Below the pieces are notes generated by a model that saw only the letters and a program-made list of their open reading frames with translations, ran no database searches and was not told where the DNA came from. This document shows positions 48,166 to 57,839 of a DNA stretch of 64,000 nt, piece by piece (the first letter of the stretch is position 1; every line of letters starts with the position of its first letter). The stretch lies in contig JAMXIF010001183.1 of NCBI GenBank assembly GCA_028583685.1, forward strand, positions 11,728,126-11,792,125, read 5' to 3'. A program made the translations under genes and the position numbers. This DNA is from Petaurus breviceps papuanus (taxonomy: Eukaryota; Chordata; Mammalia; Diprotodontia; Petauridae).

Positions 48166-48551
48166 TGTAGCCAATGTGTTACCCATAGCAGCTGCTATGA
48201 ATATCCTTGCATATTTCCAGGGTAGGTTTGCAAAATATATCAAACTCTCTTCCTCAAATGCAAAACCAGAATATGCTTTTGGAACATCATTAGGATACCA
48301 GGAGGTCAGATTTAACAAGGTACTCATCACTAATGAAGGGAGCACTGACATCTTAAGCCTTCTTTCTGTTAGTCCTCCCTGCAGACAAGTTCCCCTAGGC
48401 AAATTCCTTCCTTAGCCCACTCAGGCTGCTACTCTCTCTGTCTCTCTCTCTCTGCTCTGCTTCAGTTCTGTGAGCTGCATCAGTGTTCAAAGCAGGTCAC
48501 ATGGACCTATTAATGGAGGGGGGAAGATCTTCCTATTCCATTAACATTACA
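48166..48551 (-). mobile_element. Solo LTR inserted in an L1, 386 bp
   Basis: Minus strand TGTAATGTTAATGG to TTGGCTACA, flanked by the 5-bp direct repeat AGTAT at 48161-48165 and 48552-48556. Its first 40 bp share GGAAGATCTTCCC with the LTR at 41286-41820. No internal region remains. Confidence 0.8.
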
Positions 48552-48829
48552 AGTATTAAAAGGACAATTCAAATTATTTTATATTAAAATTTTCTTGTAT
48601 AAATAAAACCTATATAGCCAAGAATCAAAGGAATGCAGAAAATTGGGGTGAAAAAAACTTTCATAGACAACCTCTTAGATGGGATGTGATTGGTTGGAAT
48701 ATTGCTGTGGTGTAGAAAATGATGAGCTGGTTGATTTAGAAAAACAAGGAAGATGCTTATGAAGGAAGATGCTGTTCACCTTCAGAGAAACATGATAGGG
48801 GGGAAAAAAAGCAAAGTATGATCATCATA

Positions 48830-48950
48830 TGTGTGTGTAAGTATATATGTGTGTATGTTTATAGATATCTATGTATATACTATATATATACATATATACA
48901 TTCATATATATATATATATCTACATATATATATATATATATCCACATTTA
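48830..48950. repeat. TA-rich low-complexity tract
   Basis: Alternating TATA, TGTA and CATA units at the L1 3' end. Confidence 0.9.
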
Positions 48951-49119
48951 ATTATAACCTTCTTTAGGGTAGAGGGAGGGGAAAAATAAAGCAAAAAGTG
49001 CACAGAAGAAAATAGAAGAAAACCAACAAGGAAGCAAAGAAAAGCTGGGCAGCTTTGAAAACACTATGTATTATTTATTATATCAGTTTTCTTGAAATGG
49101 AAATTTGTTTTATATTGAA

Positions 49120-49760
49120 TACTCTCTTATGGTCTGCTATGGTCTCAAAGAATTCAGAGTCAGACCACCTCTAATAGGCATTTATTGAGATTGATGCCTC
49201 TCATGAATCGGGCTAAGTTCAAAGAGGAACCAGCAACTTTAGAGACAGCAAGATAGATTTTTATAGGGTAAAGATGCAATTATGTAACAGAAATTTACAT
49301 AGAATAAAGGATATCATTAATATTAAAAAGGCAGGAGGAGTTTGTTAAGGAATTAGGTAATGGAGGAGGGGTCCCATCTATGGTTTGGTGGTTAAACATT
49401 CTGGTTATTCTGTGATCCGACTGGCTAGCTCTTATGGTACTGTCTTGGGCTAGATGGATGATGTGATTGTGATTGAATACAATAACACACCTGCTTCTGG
49501 GGGGATGGGGCTGGGAGCAGTGACCAGGTAGAGGCAGTAGCTAGGTTCCCATCATATGGACACACCTGTTATTTCTGTGGGAACTAAGAGTTCAGGGACA
49601 CACCTGTTGTTCTAGTGAGTAGTGAGGCATAAGTTAGGACATTGGCAGGGGGGCTAGGTAGATGCAGTGGGCCTGCTGTTCACTAGGACCAAGCCTATAA
49701 TGAAGTTTGAATACTGGGGCTTGGGGAAGCTTTATTAGGATTCCATCATTTGGACTCATT
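49120..49760 (-). mobile_element. LTR-like sequence, minus strand
   Basis: On the minus strand a TATA box (CCCTATAAAAATC, near 49260) precedes a polyadenylation signal (TCAATAAATGCC, near 49180), with a pyrimidine- and CA-rich U3-like stretch upstream (AACAGGTGTGTCC twice). The ends and target duplication were not resolved. Confidence 0.6.
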
Positions 49761-49855
49761 TCAGACCCATTTCTTGAAGTAGAGGTAAAAGAGGAGGAGC
49801 AGTCAGTTCTCACTCTGTTCTGTAAGTGAGCTCTGATCTTCGTCTCCTGGATAAA

Positions 49856-50013
49856 GCACCTTTAAGGAGAGACTGTAGCAGCATGTGTCGAAGTGAACAG
49901 AGCACTGGCCCTGGAGTCAGGAGGACCTGGTCACAGAGTCGGATATGACTGAACCAACTGTTTGTGACCCCATTTGGAGCTTTCTTGGCAGAGATATTGT
50001 ATTGATTTCCCAT
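49856..50013. repeat. 158-bp direct repeat, copy 1
   Basis: Identical, except for one base, to 50579-50736. It is a composite: a stretch starting GCACCTTTAAGGAGAGACTG, a sense SINE fragment (CTGGCCCTGGAGTCAGGAGG), then the ends of the long SINE in both orientations meeting head to head. Confidence 0.95.
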
Positions 50014-50429
50014 GTGATAGGATATGAAGAGACCTCCATGTTGGCCAACGTAGACATGATTCAAAGGCCCTTCAAGGCCACCTCTGTGTTAGGCAAACTT
50101 GCCCAAATGCACCCAAGTTACAGTCACATCATACTGTTACTTCCCTGATATACAGAAGTCCTAACTCAACTGGCACAGTCTGAATCCAACAAGAGAATTT
50201 CCTTATAGTTCTAGGATTCCCCAAAAGGGAGAATGTACTAAATGCTTGTTGAACTGAATAAAGCTGATCCATCAGTACATACATCTAGAACAGACACTGT
50301 AAACAGACAACAGACTAGGCTGGGAACTGAATAGAAGAAGGAAGAGAAAGAGTAGATTGTTACATGTGAGAACTATAAACATCAAAGTAGTAGCAAAGGA
50401 TTCTTGTTTTGTTGTTCAGTTGTTTCGGT

Positions 50430-50578
50430 CATATGCCACCAGAAGACTAATCCTGCTTCCATCCAAGGAAGAGTAGCCATGATCCCGGAGATCAACCCCT
50501 GTGAAGAAGAGGCTAGCCATTCCCACCAATAGCCAACTATGAAGCAAACAACTAAATCTAATTAAATTAAAACAGCAG
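50430..50578 (-). repeat. Unclassified dispersed repeat
   Basis: Reverse-complement match to 58529-58700, legible as GAAGAGTAGCCATGATCCCG, AAGAGGCTAGCCATTCCCAC, AACTAAATCTAATTAAATTA. Its family is unknown to me. Confidence 0.7.
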
Positions 50579-50736
50579 GCACCTTTAAGGAGAGACTGTA
50601 GCAGCATGTGTCGAAGTGAACAGAGCACTGGCCCTGGAGTCAGGAGGACCTGGTCACAGAGTCGGATATGACTGAACCAACTGTTTGTGACCCCATTTGG
50701 AGCTTTCTTGGCAGAGATATTGTATCGATTTCCCAT
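50579..50736. repeat. 158-bp direct repeat, copy 2
   Basis: Second copy, 723 bp downstream. Unlike copy 1 it continues into an antisense long SINE (to about 50830), so copy 2 probably retains the original context. Confidence 0.95.
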
Positions 50737-50869
50737 TTCCTTTTCCAGTTTATTTTGCAGATGAGGAAACTGAGGCAAACAGGGTTAAGTGACTTGTCCA
50801 GGGTCACACAGTTAGTAAGTGTCTGAGGATGAATTTCAATTTGATGAGTCAGGCAACTGAACAATAAGG

Positions 50870-51620
50870 AGTATTTTCTTAATCTGAAATCCATCCTTTT
50901 CCCTATTTGGTCAGACTCTGTGTGATTGGGTAATGGGAGTACTCCCAGCCCCCAAGGCTTATTAATCAGATTGGGTGGGGCTCCTTTCAATTGGGACCCT
51001 AGCTTCTGTTTACCCTGTAAACTGAGAACCAGCTTGGTGAGGACCTTCCTGTGGGTCAAGTCCCTGGTCCTTTTCCTTCAACTAAGTGAGAGGTGGGGAA
51101 GATCAAAGGAGGAGTGGAAACTGATTGAGATTGGCTTTTGTTTTTTTAGTTTTCTAGTTTCTTGCTAGAGGCAGCTGGGTCTCATAAAGCAAATAGTTGT
51201 CTTTAAGTGTCCAAAAAGGCATAATTAGTCACATCTGAAGGCCATCCCACTTTCCCCAGCTGCAGACTAATCCCATCACAGAAGGATTATTCCTGCTTCC
51301 TCTCACCCTTACTTCTCTCCTAATGATAAATAGAAAGGGGCTGAGAACTCTTAACCCACATCCTCATTAAACTGCTGAGTGGGATTGCCTAGACTTTGCT
51401 AGAGGAGGTCCAAATGATATACTTCAGGTCAATGAGAAGGAAGACACACCTATGTTTAAAAGGCCCTGTCCACCCTCATTCTGGGTCTTTGGTCATCGAG
51501 AGGTCACTGACCTAACTTATTAGTTACTGGTAGCCTAATAAATTGATCATGCCCTGTTCCCAGGCTTTTGCAGAGGAGTCAGCATGACCCATTTTCCTCA
51601 ATACTTTGCTGTTATTAAAA
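50870..51620 (+). mobile_element. LTR-like sequence, plus strand
   Basis: A TATA-like TGTTTAAAAGGCC near 51452 is followed about 80 bp later by CCTAATAAATTGATC (polyadenylation type) and a GT/T-rich end. The upstream part is U3-like. The exact ends were not found. Confidence 0.5.
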
Positions 51621-51729
51621 TATCTTGTCTTGGAGAAAATTGCCTTCATTGCAATTTTATTTGCTACAAAAATGCCCATTTGGTGACTGGGTTGGTGTAA
51701 CACTAAATCAGAAAATAAATTTCAGTAGT

Positions 51730-52860
51730 GTCATTTTTACTGTAATTAGAATGGACAGTACCCTATATTGGTCTACATGCTCTTCCTTATACACAATTTT
51801 CTATTTACCATCTCTATACCTTTGTACTGGCTGTTCCCTCAAGCTGAAATCCTCTTCATCTTCATCTCTTTCTCTTACAATTCCTGGCTTCCTTCAAAAT
51901 CCAGGTCAAATCCAACCTTCTGTAGGAGGCCTTTCCTGGTCTCTGAAGCTATTAATAGTGCCCTGCCTTCTAAGGTTATCCTCTGTATGGGAAAGGTAAA
52001 AGTGTGGTTTCTCAGAGACTATCTGCTAAAGTAAGTAAATCCTTAGGCCTTAGGCCTAAGTTTCCATTTTCTAGAAATTATGTGACTTTGAAACTTTAGA
52101 AATCTTTCTGTATAGTTGCTGTATTCTAGTCAGCCCTTCTCACCCAGCTTACCATAAAAGAGTTAAGTTTCTTTAGAACTGCAAGAATTGCTGAACAAGA
52201 CTACTGATAAAAAGTACCAGATAGTAGCCTTGGGAAGAGTTGAGGCAGTAATCTTGGGAAGAAGTTAAGTCCCTAGTACCCAGAAAACTCCTAGATAATA
52301 CTAAAATGAAATAATGTAGAATAGAAGGAGCTGGCAGCAGCAGGTGGATTTGACCAATCAGGAAACATACAGTGGCCTTGGGGTACTCAGGCCCAGATAA
52401 GGATGTATCTAGGTTAGACTGTAGGGGGTTCAGTATTCTGAGGTCATTACTGTGCTTGGCTTGAGGAGTAGTGGACCTCATGTATTCCGTATGTTATCTA
52501 ACAAGATTAGAGCCTCATTAATAATAATTAGGTTAATGTTTGGGAGGGGCTTGTAACCCTTGCTTATTTAACCCAGCTTTAGCTTCAGTATAGTGGCCTC
52601 CTCTCCTGGGCATTGTTCCAGTGACTGGACCGCCTGCTTCTCAAGAGATTCTAATAAAACTTTCTACCTTCACTTTGAGGTCTCCGAGTAGTCAATTTGG
52701 GTAAGGGTCTCCGTATTCCATACACCTCTAAATGTATCTTTTATATAACTATATATATGTTCTGTGTGCTATTAGAAAGCTCCTTGGGGAAAAGAACTGT
52801 TTTTGGGTTTTTCTTTGTTTCCCTAACCCTTAAAGATTTAATAAATTCTTGATTTGATTT
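51730..52860 (+). mobile_element. L2 3' end split by a solo LTR
   Basis: L2 left part (TTCCTGGCTTCCTTCAAAAT, CCAACCTTCTGTAGGAGGCC) stops at 51983 and continues at 52729 (AAATGTATCTTTTATATAAC), ending TTAATAAATTCTTGATTTG. Confidence 0.8.
51984..52724 (+). mobile_element. Solo LTR of an endogenous retrovirus, 741 bp
   Basis: Runs from TGTATGGGAA to GTATTCCATACA; the ends form the inverted repeat TGTATGG/CCATACA. It is flanked by the 4-bp direct repeat CCTC at 51980-51983 and 52725-52728, and removing it restores a continuous L2. A TATA-like TTATTTAACCC (near 52563) and an AATAAAACTTTCTACC signal (near 52653) are in order. The 4-bp duplication suggests a class I (gamma-like) element. Confidence 0.88.
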
Positions 52861-52869
52861 GATTTAAGA

Positions 52870-53520
52870 TGTTTGGACATTATTCATTTATAATATTTAC
52901 TTGTGTTGCTGTTTCTTTGCTCTATCCTTTATTTTAGGTATTAAGATTCTATTTGGTGGTAAAAATTTGTTTAGTAAAGTATTTTCTTTTCTAGTTTTTT
53001 GAGGCTACTAATCAATTTTTTGAAGTTGAATAGAATTCTTTTGTAAGTCTATTTGGGCCAAGGCTTTTTTTTTTCCTCTTTGGTAGATCTTTTATAGCTA
53101 GTTTAATTTTCTGCTCTGTAATGGTATTATTTAAAATCTCTATTTGTTATTCTGCTGATTTGGACATTTTATATCTTTGTAGTTAATGTAATTTTGTGCA
53201 GTAGGATCAGATAGTTCTTTTTATTTCTTTCATGTTGGCTGTGATTATACCTTATTCATTTTTGTTTTTTGTTAATTTGAATTTTCTCCCTCTCCTTTTT
53301 AATTAGGTGAGATAATGATTTATCAGTTTTGTTTATCTTTCAAAGAACCAGTTTCATCTCTTTTGGCTTTCAATCTACATTGCTTTTTAATTATTATCCT
53401 ATTTCTCCATTAATTTTCAAGATTTACTTTTTTGTGCTCATGTCAATGTCCTTGCAATTCAATTGATTTTTTTTTCATTTTGAGTGATCTTCCATTTGGT
53501 GCATATATGTTTAATACATA
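52870..53520 (-). mobile_element. L1 ORF2 fragment (reverse-transcriptase region)
   Basis: T-rich antisense sequence. CTTTCAAAGAACCAGTTTCA and AATTTTCTGCTCTGTAATGG correspond to the L1 reverse-transcriptase domain read in reverse. It is highly diverged. Confidence 0.65.
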
Positions 53521-54887
53521 TATTGGCCCATTGTTCAATTCCATCAATCATATTGCCATTTCTTCATTTTATGGGAAGAAGTAAATAATTAGAAACAAGA
53601 AAAGTAGTTGAGGTAAATAGGAATGGAGATGGTGAGTGAAGGGACCTTTTTGGAAACAGAATTGCATCAAAGTAGTTAATGCAAAACTAATTCCATTATT
53701 ACTTCATTTTTTTGTCTACTTTGAAAGTATATTCTCTTATTTATGGGTTATAACCCATTTTTTTTCCTACTTTGATTTCTGTGTTTCTCATGGGGTTAAA
53801 ACTTCCAACTTACTACATTCAAGTTCCTTCTTCTCACCAATTTCCATGTTATTGCCTTTATAGCTCTTACCTCTTATCCCCTTTTATTGTCTGCTGTGCT
53901 TCAGTCTTAGAATTCTTAATTCATGAGAGATGCATGCCTAGACAATTACATTGTGCAGATCCTGCAGTCCAATTCTACTCCCTACCATCCATATGATTTA
54001 TTCCTTCTCAAAGGCTGTGCCATCTCATCTCTAGGAAAAAGGAGATATTTTGTCATATACTAGCACCCCTTAAAGTTCACATCTCCCTTCTCCTAGATCA
54101 GGTTTGTTGTCTGTGAAGGTGTTTTCCCAAAGGGTCAATTGGTCCCAGCTTGAACCCATCATGAAGTCTCCACCTCTTCTTTCAGGTATATTTCTCATCC
54201 TCCATGGAGTGCTTTTCAAGGAGAAACTCTCCTTGCTTTTTAATCTTCTAGACTTCTATTCTCCTGCATCCTTCTTCCACCCCACTTCTTGATGAGATAC
54301 TTATCCTTGCTGTTCATCTATGGACAAGTTAAGGGTGCATAAGCCTTTACCCTCTGTTCCTCTTCTCCCCTCTCTCTATGTACCCTCTTACTCTGCAATT
54401 CCCCATCACACAATGTACTGATTCACCAATAGAAAAAACCAGGTGTTTCATCAATGGTACTTCTCTTTCACTCTTCCATTTTCACTTCTCCTTCACTTAT
54501 ATCTTTTATTCCTTGCATACTTTTAAAAAAATCCATTGATGATTCCTTTTAAACCTCACAGGTCAGTGTGTTTGTGTCTGTCTCATAACTTCTACACATG
54601 TGGATAATTGATTAGATTACTTATTTTTCTATGATAATTGTACTTATTTACCTTTATGTTTCTGTTGCTTGGCATGTTTGTAAATTGAATGTTTCACTAA
54701 AGTACTTGTTCAGTTAGGAAGCTAATTCCTATAGAAGGTCTTTGCTGATCCTTCCCATGAACTCATTCCAACTGGAGAGACATTGCATGTGGGAAGTTTC
54801 AGTTGCAAGTCAAACCATAAATCAAAAGGCCTGTGGTCTTTAGGGTACAACAACAAAGCAGATGGTAATGCATCTTCCCTTTGATTT
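53521..54887. other. No recognised feature
   Basis: Pyrimidine-rich, repeat-like DNA, possibly an antisense LINE continuation of the L1 to its left. Small open frames here have no recognisable product. Confidence 0.5.
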
Positions 54888-55055
54888 TTTTGTTTTTGGC
54901 TTTTTTTGGAGGGGGGAAGGTAGGGCAATTGGGGTTAAGTGACTTGCCCAAGGTCACACAGCTAGTAAGTGTTAAGTGTCTGAGGCCGGATTTGAACTTA
55001 GGTCCTCCTGACTCCAGGGCCAGTGCTCTGTTCACTGTGCCATCTAGCCGCCCCT
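54888..55055 (-). mobile_element. Short tRNA-derived marsupial SINE
   Basis: Antisense, full length, with CTTTTTTTGGAGGGGGGAAG at the tail end and CATCTAGCCGCCCC at the head. Confidence 0.93.
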
Positions 55056-55664
55056 TCCTTTCTATTTTCACTGATAAAATTATATCTATTCCTGAAGTTG
55101 AACCATTTGGTATGCCAAAGACTTTGGTGGTAAGAATATTTTCCCCCGGGCTCTTCAGTAGCTATAACGGCTAAGGAGACAAGTTGTGCAGTACTTAGAG
55201 TTGTCAGGTTACATCTCCATCAGGGTTATTTCCTTGGATGATGGCTGCTGGGGCTAGGTTGAAAATAGGACTGGTGGCCTAGGGGGCAATCCTATTCCTA
55301 GGGCTTTGGGGTTCAGGGTCTTAGGCTATCTCCATCAGGGTCTGAGGAGAGATGATGCTCATGGTGGTAAGGTAATGGTAGTGCTTTGACTAGGGTAACA
55401 CATGCATGCCTGCAGTCTCTCCTTTTTTTTTTTTAATGCTTTATTAACTTCTGATTTACATCTTTCGTTTCCGCCAGATTTTGAGTTACAAATTTTCTCC
55501 CCGTTTTTCTCCCACCCATCCCCCCAAAACAGCAGTCCCACAGGATATCCCCACTTCTGATCTGCTCTCTCCCATATTTTCTCCCATACCCGTTTCAACT
55601 TTTCCAGTAGGGCATGGTGGATCTCTATATTTCCCAATTATATGTAAAACAATATTGATAATAG

Positions 55665-55695
<31 letters not shown>

Positions 55696-56351
55696 GTATA
55701 TATATATGTATATATATTTAAACATTTGATTTTAAAACTTTGAATTCCAGATTCATTCCCTTCCTCCCTTATCACCCACCCTTACTGGGAAGATAAGCAG
55801 TTCAGTATAGGTTGTACATGTGTGGCTAATGCAAAACAATAACATAGCAGATATATTGTAAAAGACTGACTATATTTCCCTCCCTCCTATCCCATATCCC
55901 ACTTGTTCTATTCACTACTTTGATCCTGTCCCTTTTCAAAAGTGGGTGCTTCCAACTTCCCTCCCCCCCAGCCTGCCCTCCCTTTCATCATCCCCCCTCA
56001 CATCCTCTCCCCCCCCATTCTCCTGGAGGGTGAGATCCCCTATTTAGTGTGTATTTCCCTCCCTCCTCAAGCCAGATTCAATAGGAATAAGGTTGACCCC
56101 TTCCCTTTTGCCTTCCTATTCTTCCCCTCCATTGTAACCATTTTCCCTTGCCTCTTCTGTATGAGATAGTTGCCCCACTCTGTCTCTCCCCATCTCCTCT
56201 CATTATATCCCTCTCACCTCTTAATTTCACCTTTTAAGTATCATCCCTTCCTGTTAAATTGGTCCCGTTCCCTCTATCTATGTATACCTGTAAACATATA
56301 TACACACATTCACATATGTATTCATATGCCTGCATACCCTCATATAAAGAC

Positions 56352-56398
<47 letters not shown>

Positions 56399-56408
56399 NN
56401 NNNNNNNN

Positions 56409-56452
<44 letters not shown>
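56352..56452. repeat. (TA)n microsatellite with 10-N assembly gap
   Basis: A long TA run broken by ten N at 56399-56408; the true length is unknown. A second TA tract lies at 55663-55722. Confidence 0.97.
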
Positions 56453-56455
<3 letters not shown>

Positions 56456-56536
56456 CTAATCCCTTCAACTACTGAGAAAAGTTTCATAAGTTACAATTAT
56501 TGTTTTTCCATGTAGGAATGTTAATAGTTCAACTTT

Positions 56537-56686
56537 GGCCAAGTGGCTCAGCAAGCAAGAGCACCGGCCTCAGTGCCGGGATGACCCGGATCAAATCCGG
56601 GCCCAGACACCCAGCACCACACCCAGAAACAACAACCGGCCGTGCAACCCCAAGCAAGCCACTCAACCCCAATTGCTTAAAAAAAA
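56537..56686 (+). mobile_element. SINE of the GGGGCAGCCAGGTGGC subfamily, T-to-C rich copy, inside HAL1
   Basis: Flanked by target duplications AATAGTTCAACTTT(G) at 56523-56537 and 56687-56701. Compared with the copies at 16482, 26491 and 44735, it carries C at about 15 positions where all or most others have T (e.g. CACCCAGCACC for CACTTAGCACC, AAGCAAGCCACTC for GAGCAAGTTACTT). Confidence 0.9.
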
Positions 56687-56738
56687 AATAGTTCAACTTT
56701 GATAAGTTCCTTATGATTTCTTTTCCCTGTTTACCTTC

Positions 56739-57839
56739 TCATGCTTCTCTTGCTTCTTGTATCTGAATGTCAAATTTTCTATTCAGCTCTGGTTTTTTCA
56801 GCAAGAATGCTTGAAAGTCCTGTATTCCACTGAATGACCATATTTTCCCCTGAAACAGGATACTCAGTTTTGCTGGGTAGGTGACTCTTGGTTTTAATCC
56901 CAGCTCCCTTGACCTCCGGAATATCACATTCCAGGCCCTTCGATCCCTCAGTGTAGAAGCTGCCAGATCCTGGGTTATCCTGATTGTGTTTCCACAATAT
57001 TCAAATTGTTTCTTCCTGGCTGCTTGTAATATTCTCTCCTTAATCTGGGAATTCTGGAACCTGGCTATAATATTCCTAGGAGTTTTCTTTTTGGGATCTT
57101 TTTCAGGAGGTGATCGGTGGATTCTTTCAACCTCTATTTTACCCTCTCGTTCTAAAACATCAGGGCAGTTTTCTTTGAGAACTTCCTGGAGGATGCTTTC
57201 CAGGCTCTTACTTTGGTCATGGCTCTCAGGCAGTCCAATAATTTTTAAATTATCTCTCCTGGATCTATTTTCCAGGTCAGTGGTTTTTCCCATGAGATAT
57301 TTCACATTGCCTTCTATTCTTTCATTTGTTTGGATCTGTTTAACAGCATCTTGATTTCTCATAAAGTCATTAGCTTCCATTTGCTCCAATCTAATTCTGA
57401 AGCAATGATTCTCCTCAGTGAGCTTTTGAGATTCTTTTTCCATCTGGCAAATTCCACTTTTTAAGGCATTCTTCTCCTCATTGCCTTTCTGAGCCTCCTT
57501 TGCCATTTGAGTCAGTCTGTTTTTTAAGGTATTATTTTCTTCAGTCAGGCTGTTGACTCTCATTTCATAATTTTCTTGCATTGTTCTCATTTCTCTTCCC
57601 AATTTTTCCTCCACTTCTCTTATCTGCTTCTTAAGGTCCTCTATGGCCTGTAACCAGCTTGTATTTTCCTTTGAAGCTTTTGGTGCAGGAGTTCTGACTT
57701 CACTGATTTCCTCCTGTTCCATGCCTTGCTCCTTCTTATCCCCAAAATAGGAGTGTAATGTTGGAATCTTCTGTCTGCTTTGTTTCCTTTGCCTGCTCAT
57801 TTTGCCACTCAATGATTTGACTTTTGGGCTTTTTGCCAC
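56739..57839 (-). CDS. L1/HAL1 ORF1 protein, 366 residues, intact
   Basis: RNA-binding, nucleic-acid-chaperone protein of L1-type retrotransposons, which forms trimers on element RNA in the cytoplasm. Seen: a basic N-terminus (1-30), a heptad-rich coiled coil (about 62-190, e.g. LKKQIREVEEKLGREM and LTEENNTLKNRL), an RRM-like domain starting at ENRSRRDNLKIIGLPE (190-205) with ERIHR (238-242) and PRNIIARFQN (254-263), and a C-terminal domain with ITQDLAASTLRDRRAW (288-303) and RVTYPAKLSILFQG (318-331). The length is typical of mammalian ORF1p. The start follows the 5' UTR directly and no upstream in-frame methionine competes. The frame is uninterrupted. Confidence 0.93.
   Translation of the reverse strand: MAKSPKVKSLSGKMSRQRKQSRQKIPTLHSYFGDKKEQGMEQEEISEVRTPAPKASKENTSWLQAIEDLKKQIREVEEKLGREMRTMQENYEMRVNSLTEENNTLKNRLTQMAKEAQKGNEEKNALKSGICQMEKESQKLTEENHCFRIRLEQMEANDFMRNQDAVKQIQTNERIEGNVKYLMGKTTDLENRSRRDNLKIIGLPESHDQSKSLESILQEVLKENCPDVLEREGKIEVERIHRSPPEKDPKKKTPRNIIARFQNSQIKERILQAARKKQFEYCGNTIRITQDLAASTLRDRRAWNVIFRRSRELGLKPRVTYPAKLSILFQGKIWSFSGIQDFQAFLLKKPELNRKFDIQIQEAREA

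Larger units (their letters stand above)
47560..49070 (+). mobile_element. L1 fragment (ORF2 end and 3' region), split by a solo LTR
   Basis: 47990-48150 matches L1 ORF2 downstream of the reverse transcriptase (TATTCAATGTCATCCCAATT, GAAGAACACAAGGTTAGGAA). L1 3' sequence resumes after the LTR (GATGAGCTGGTTGATTTAGA) and ends near 49070. The left limit is uncertain. Confidence 0.7.

Noticed and set aside
50416-51059. Overlapping minus-strand open frames of 120 and 139 codons
   Set aside because: They cross SINE, the 158-bp duplication and an LTR-like region; part of the same peptide recurs at 49810-50064 only because the DNA is duplicated.
56881-57354. 157-codon plus-strand open frame
   Set aside because: Exactly antisense to HAL1 ORF1; the minus-strand frame has the domains.
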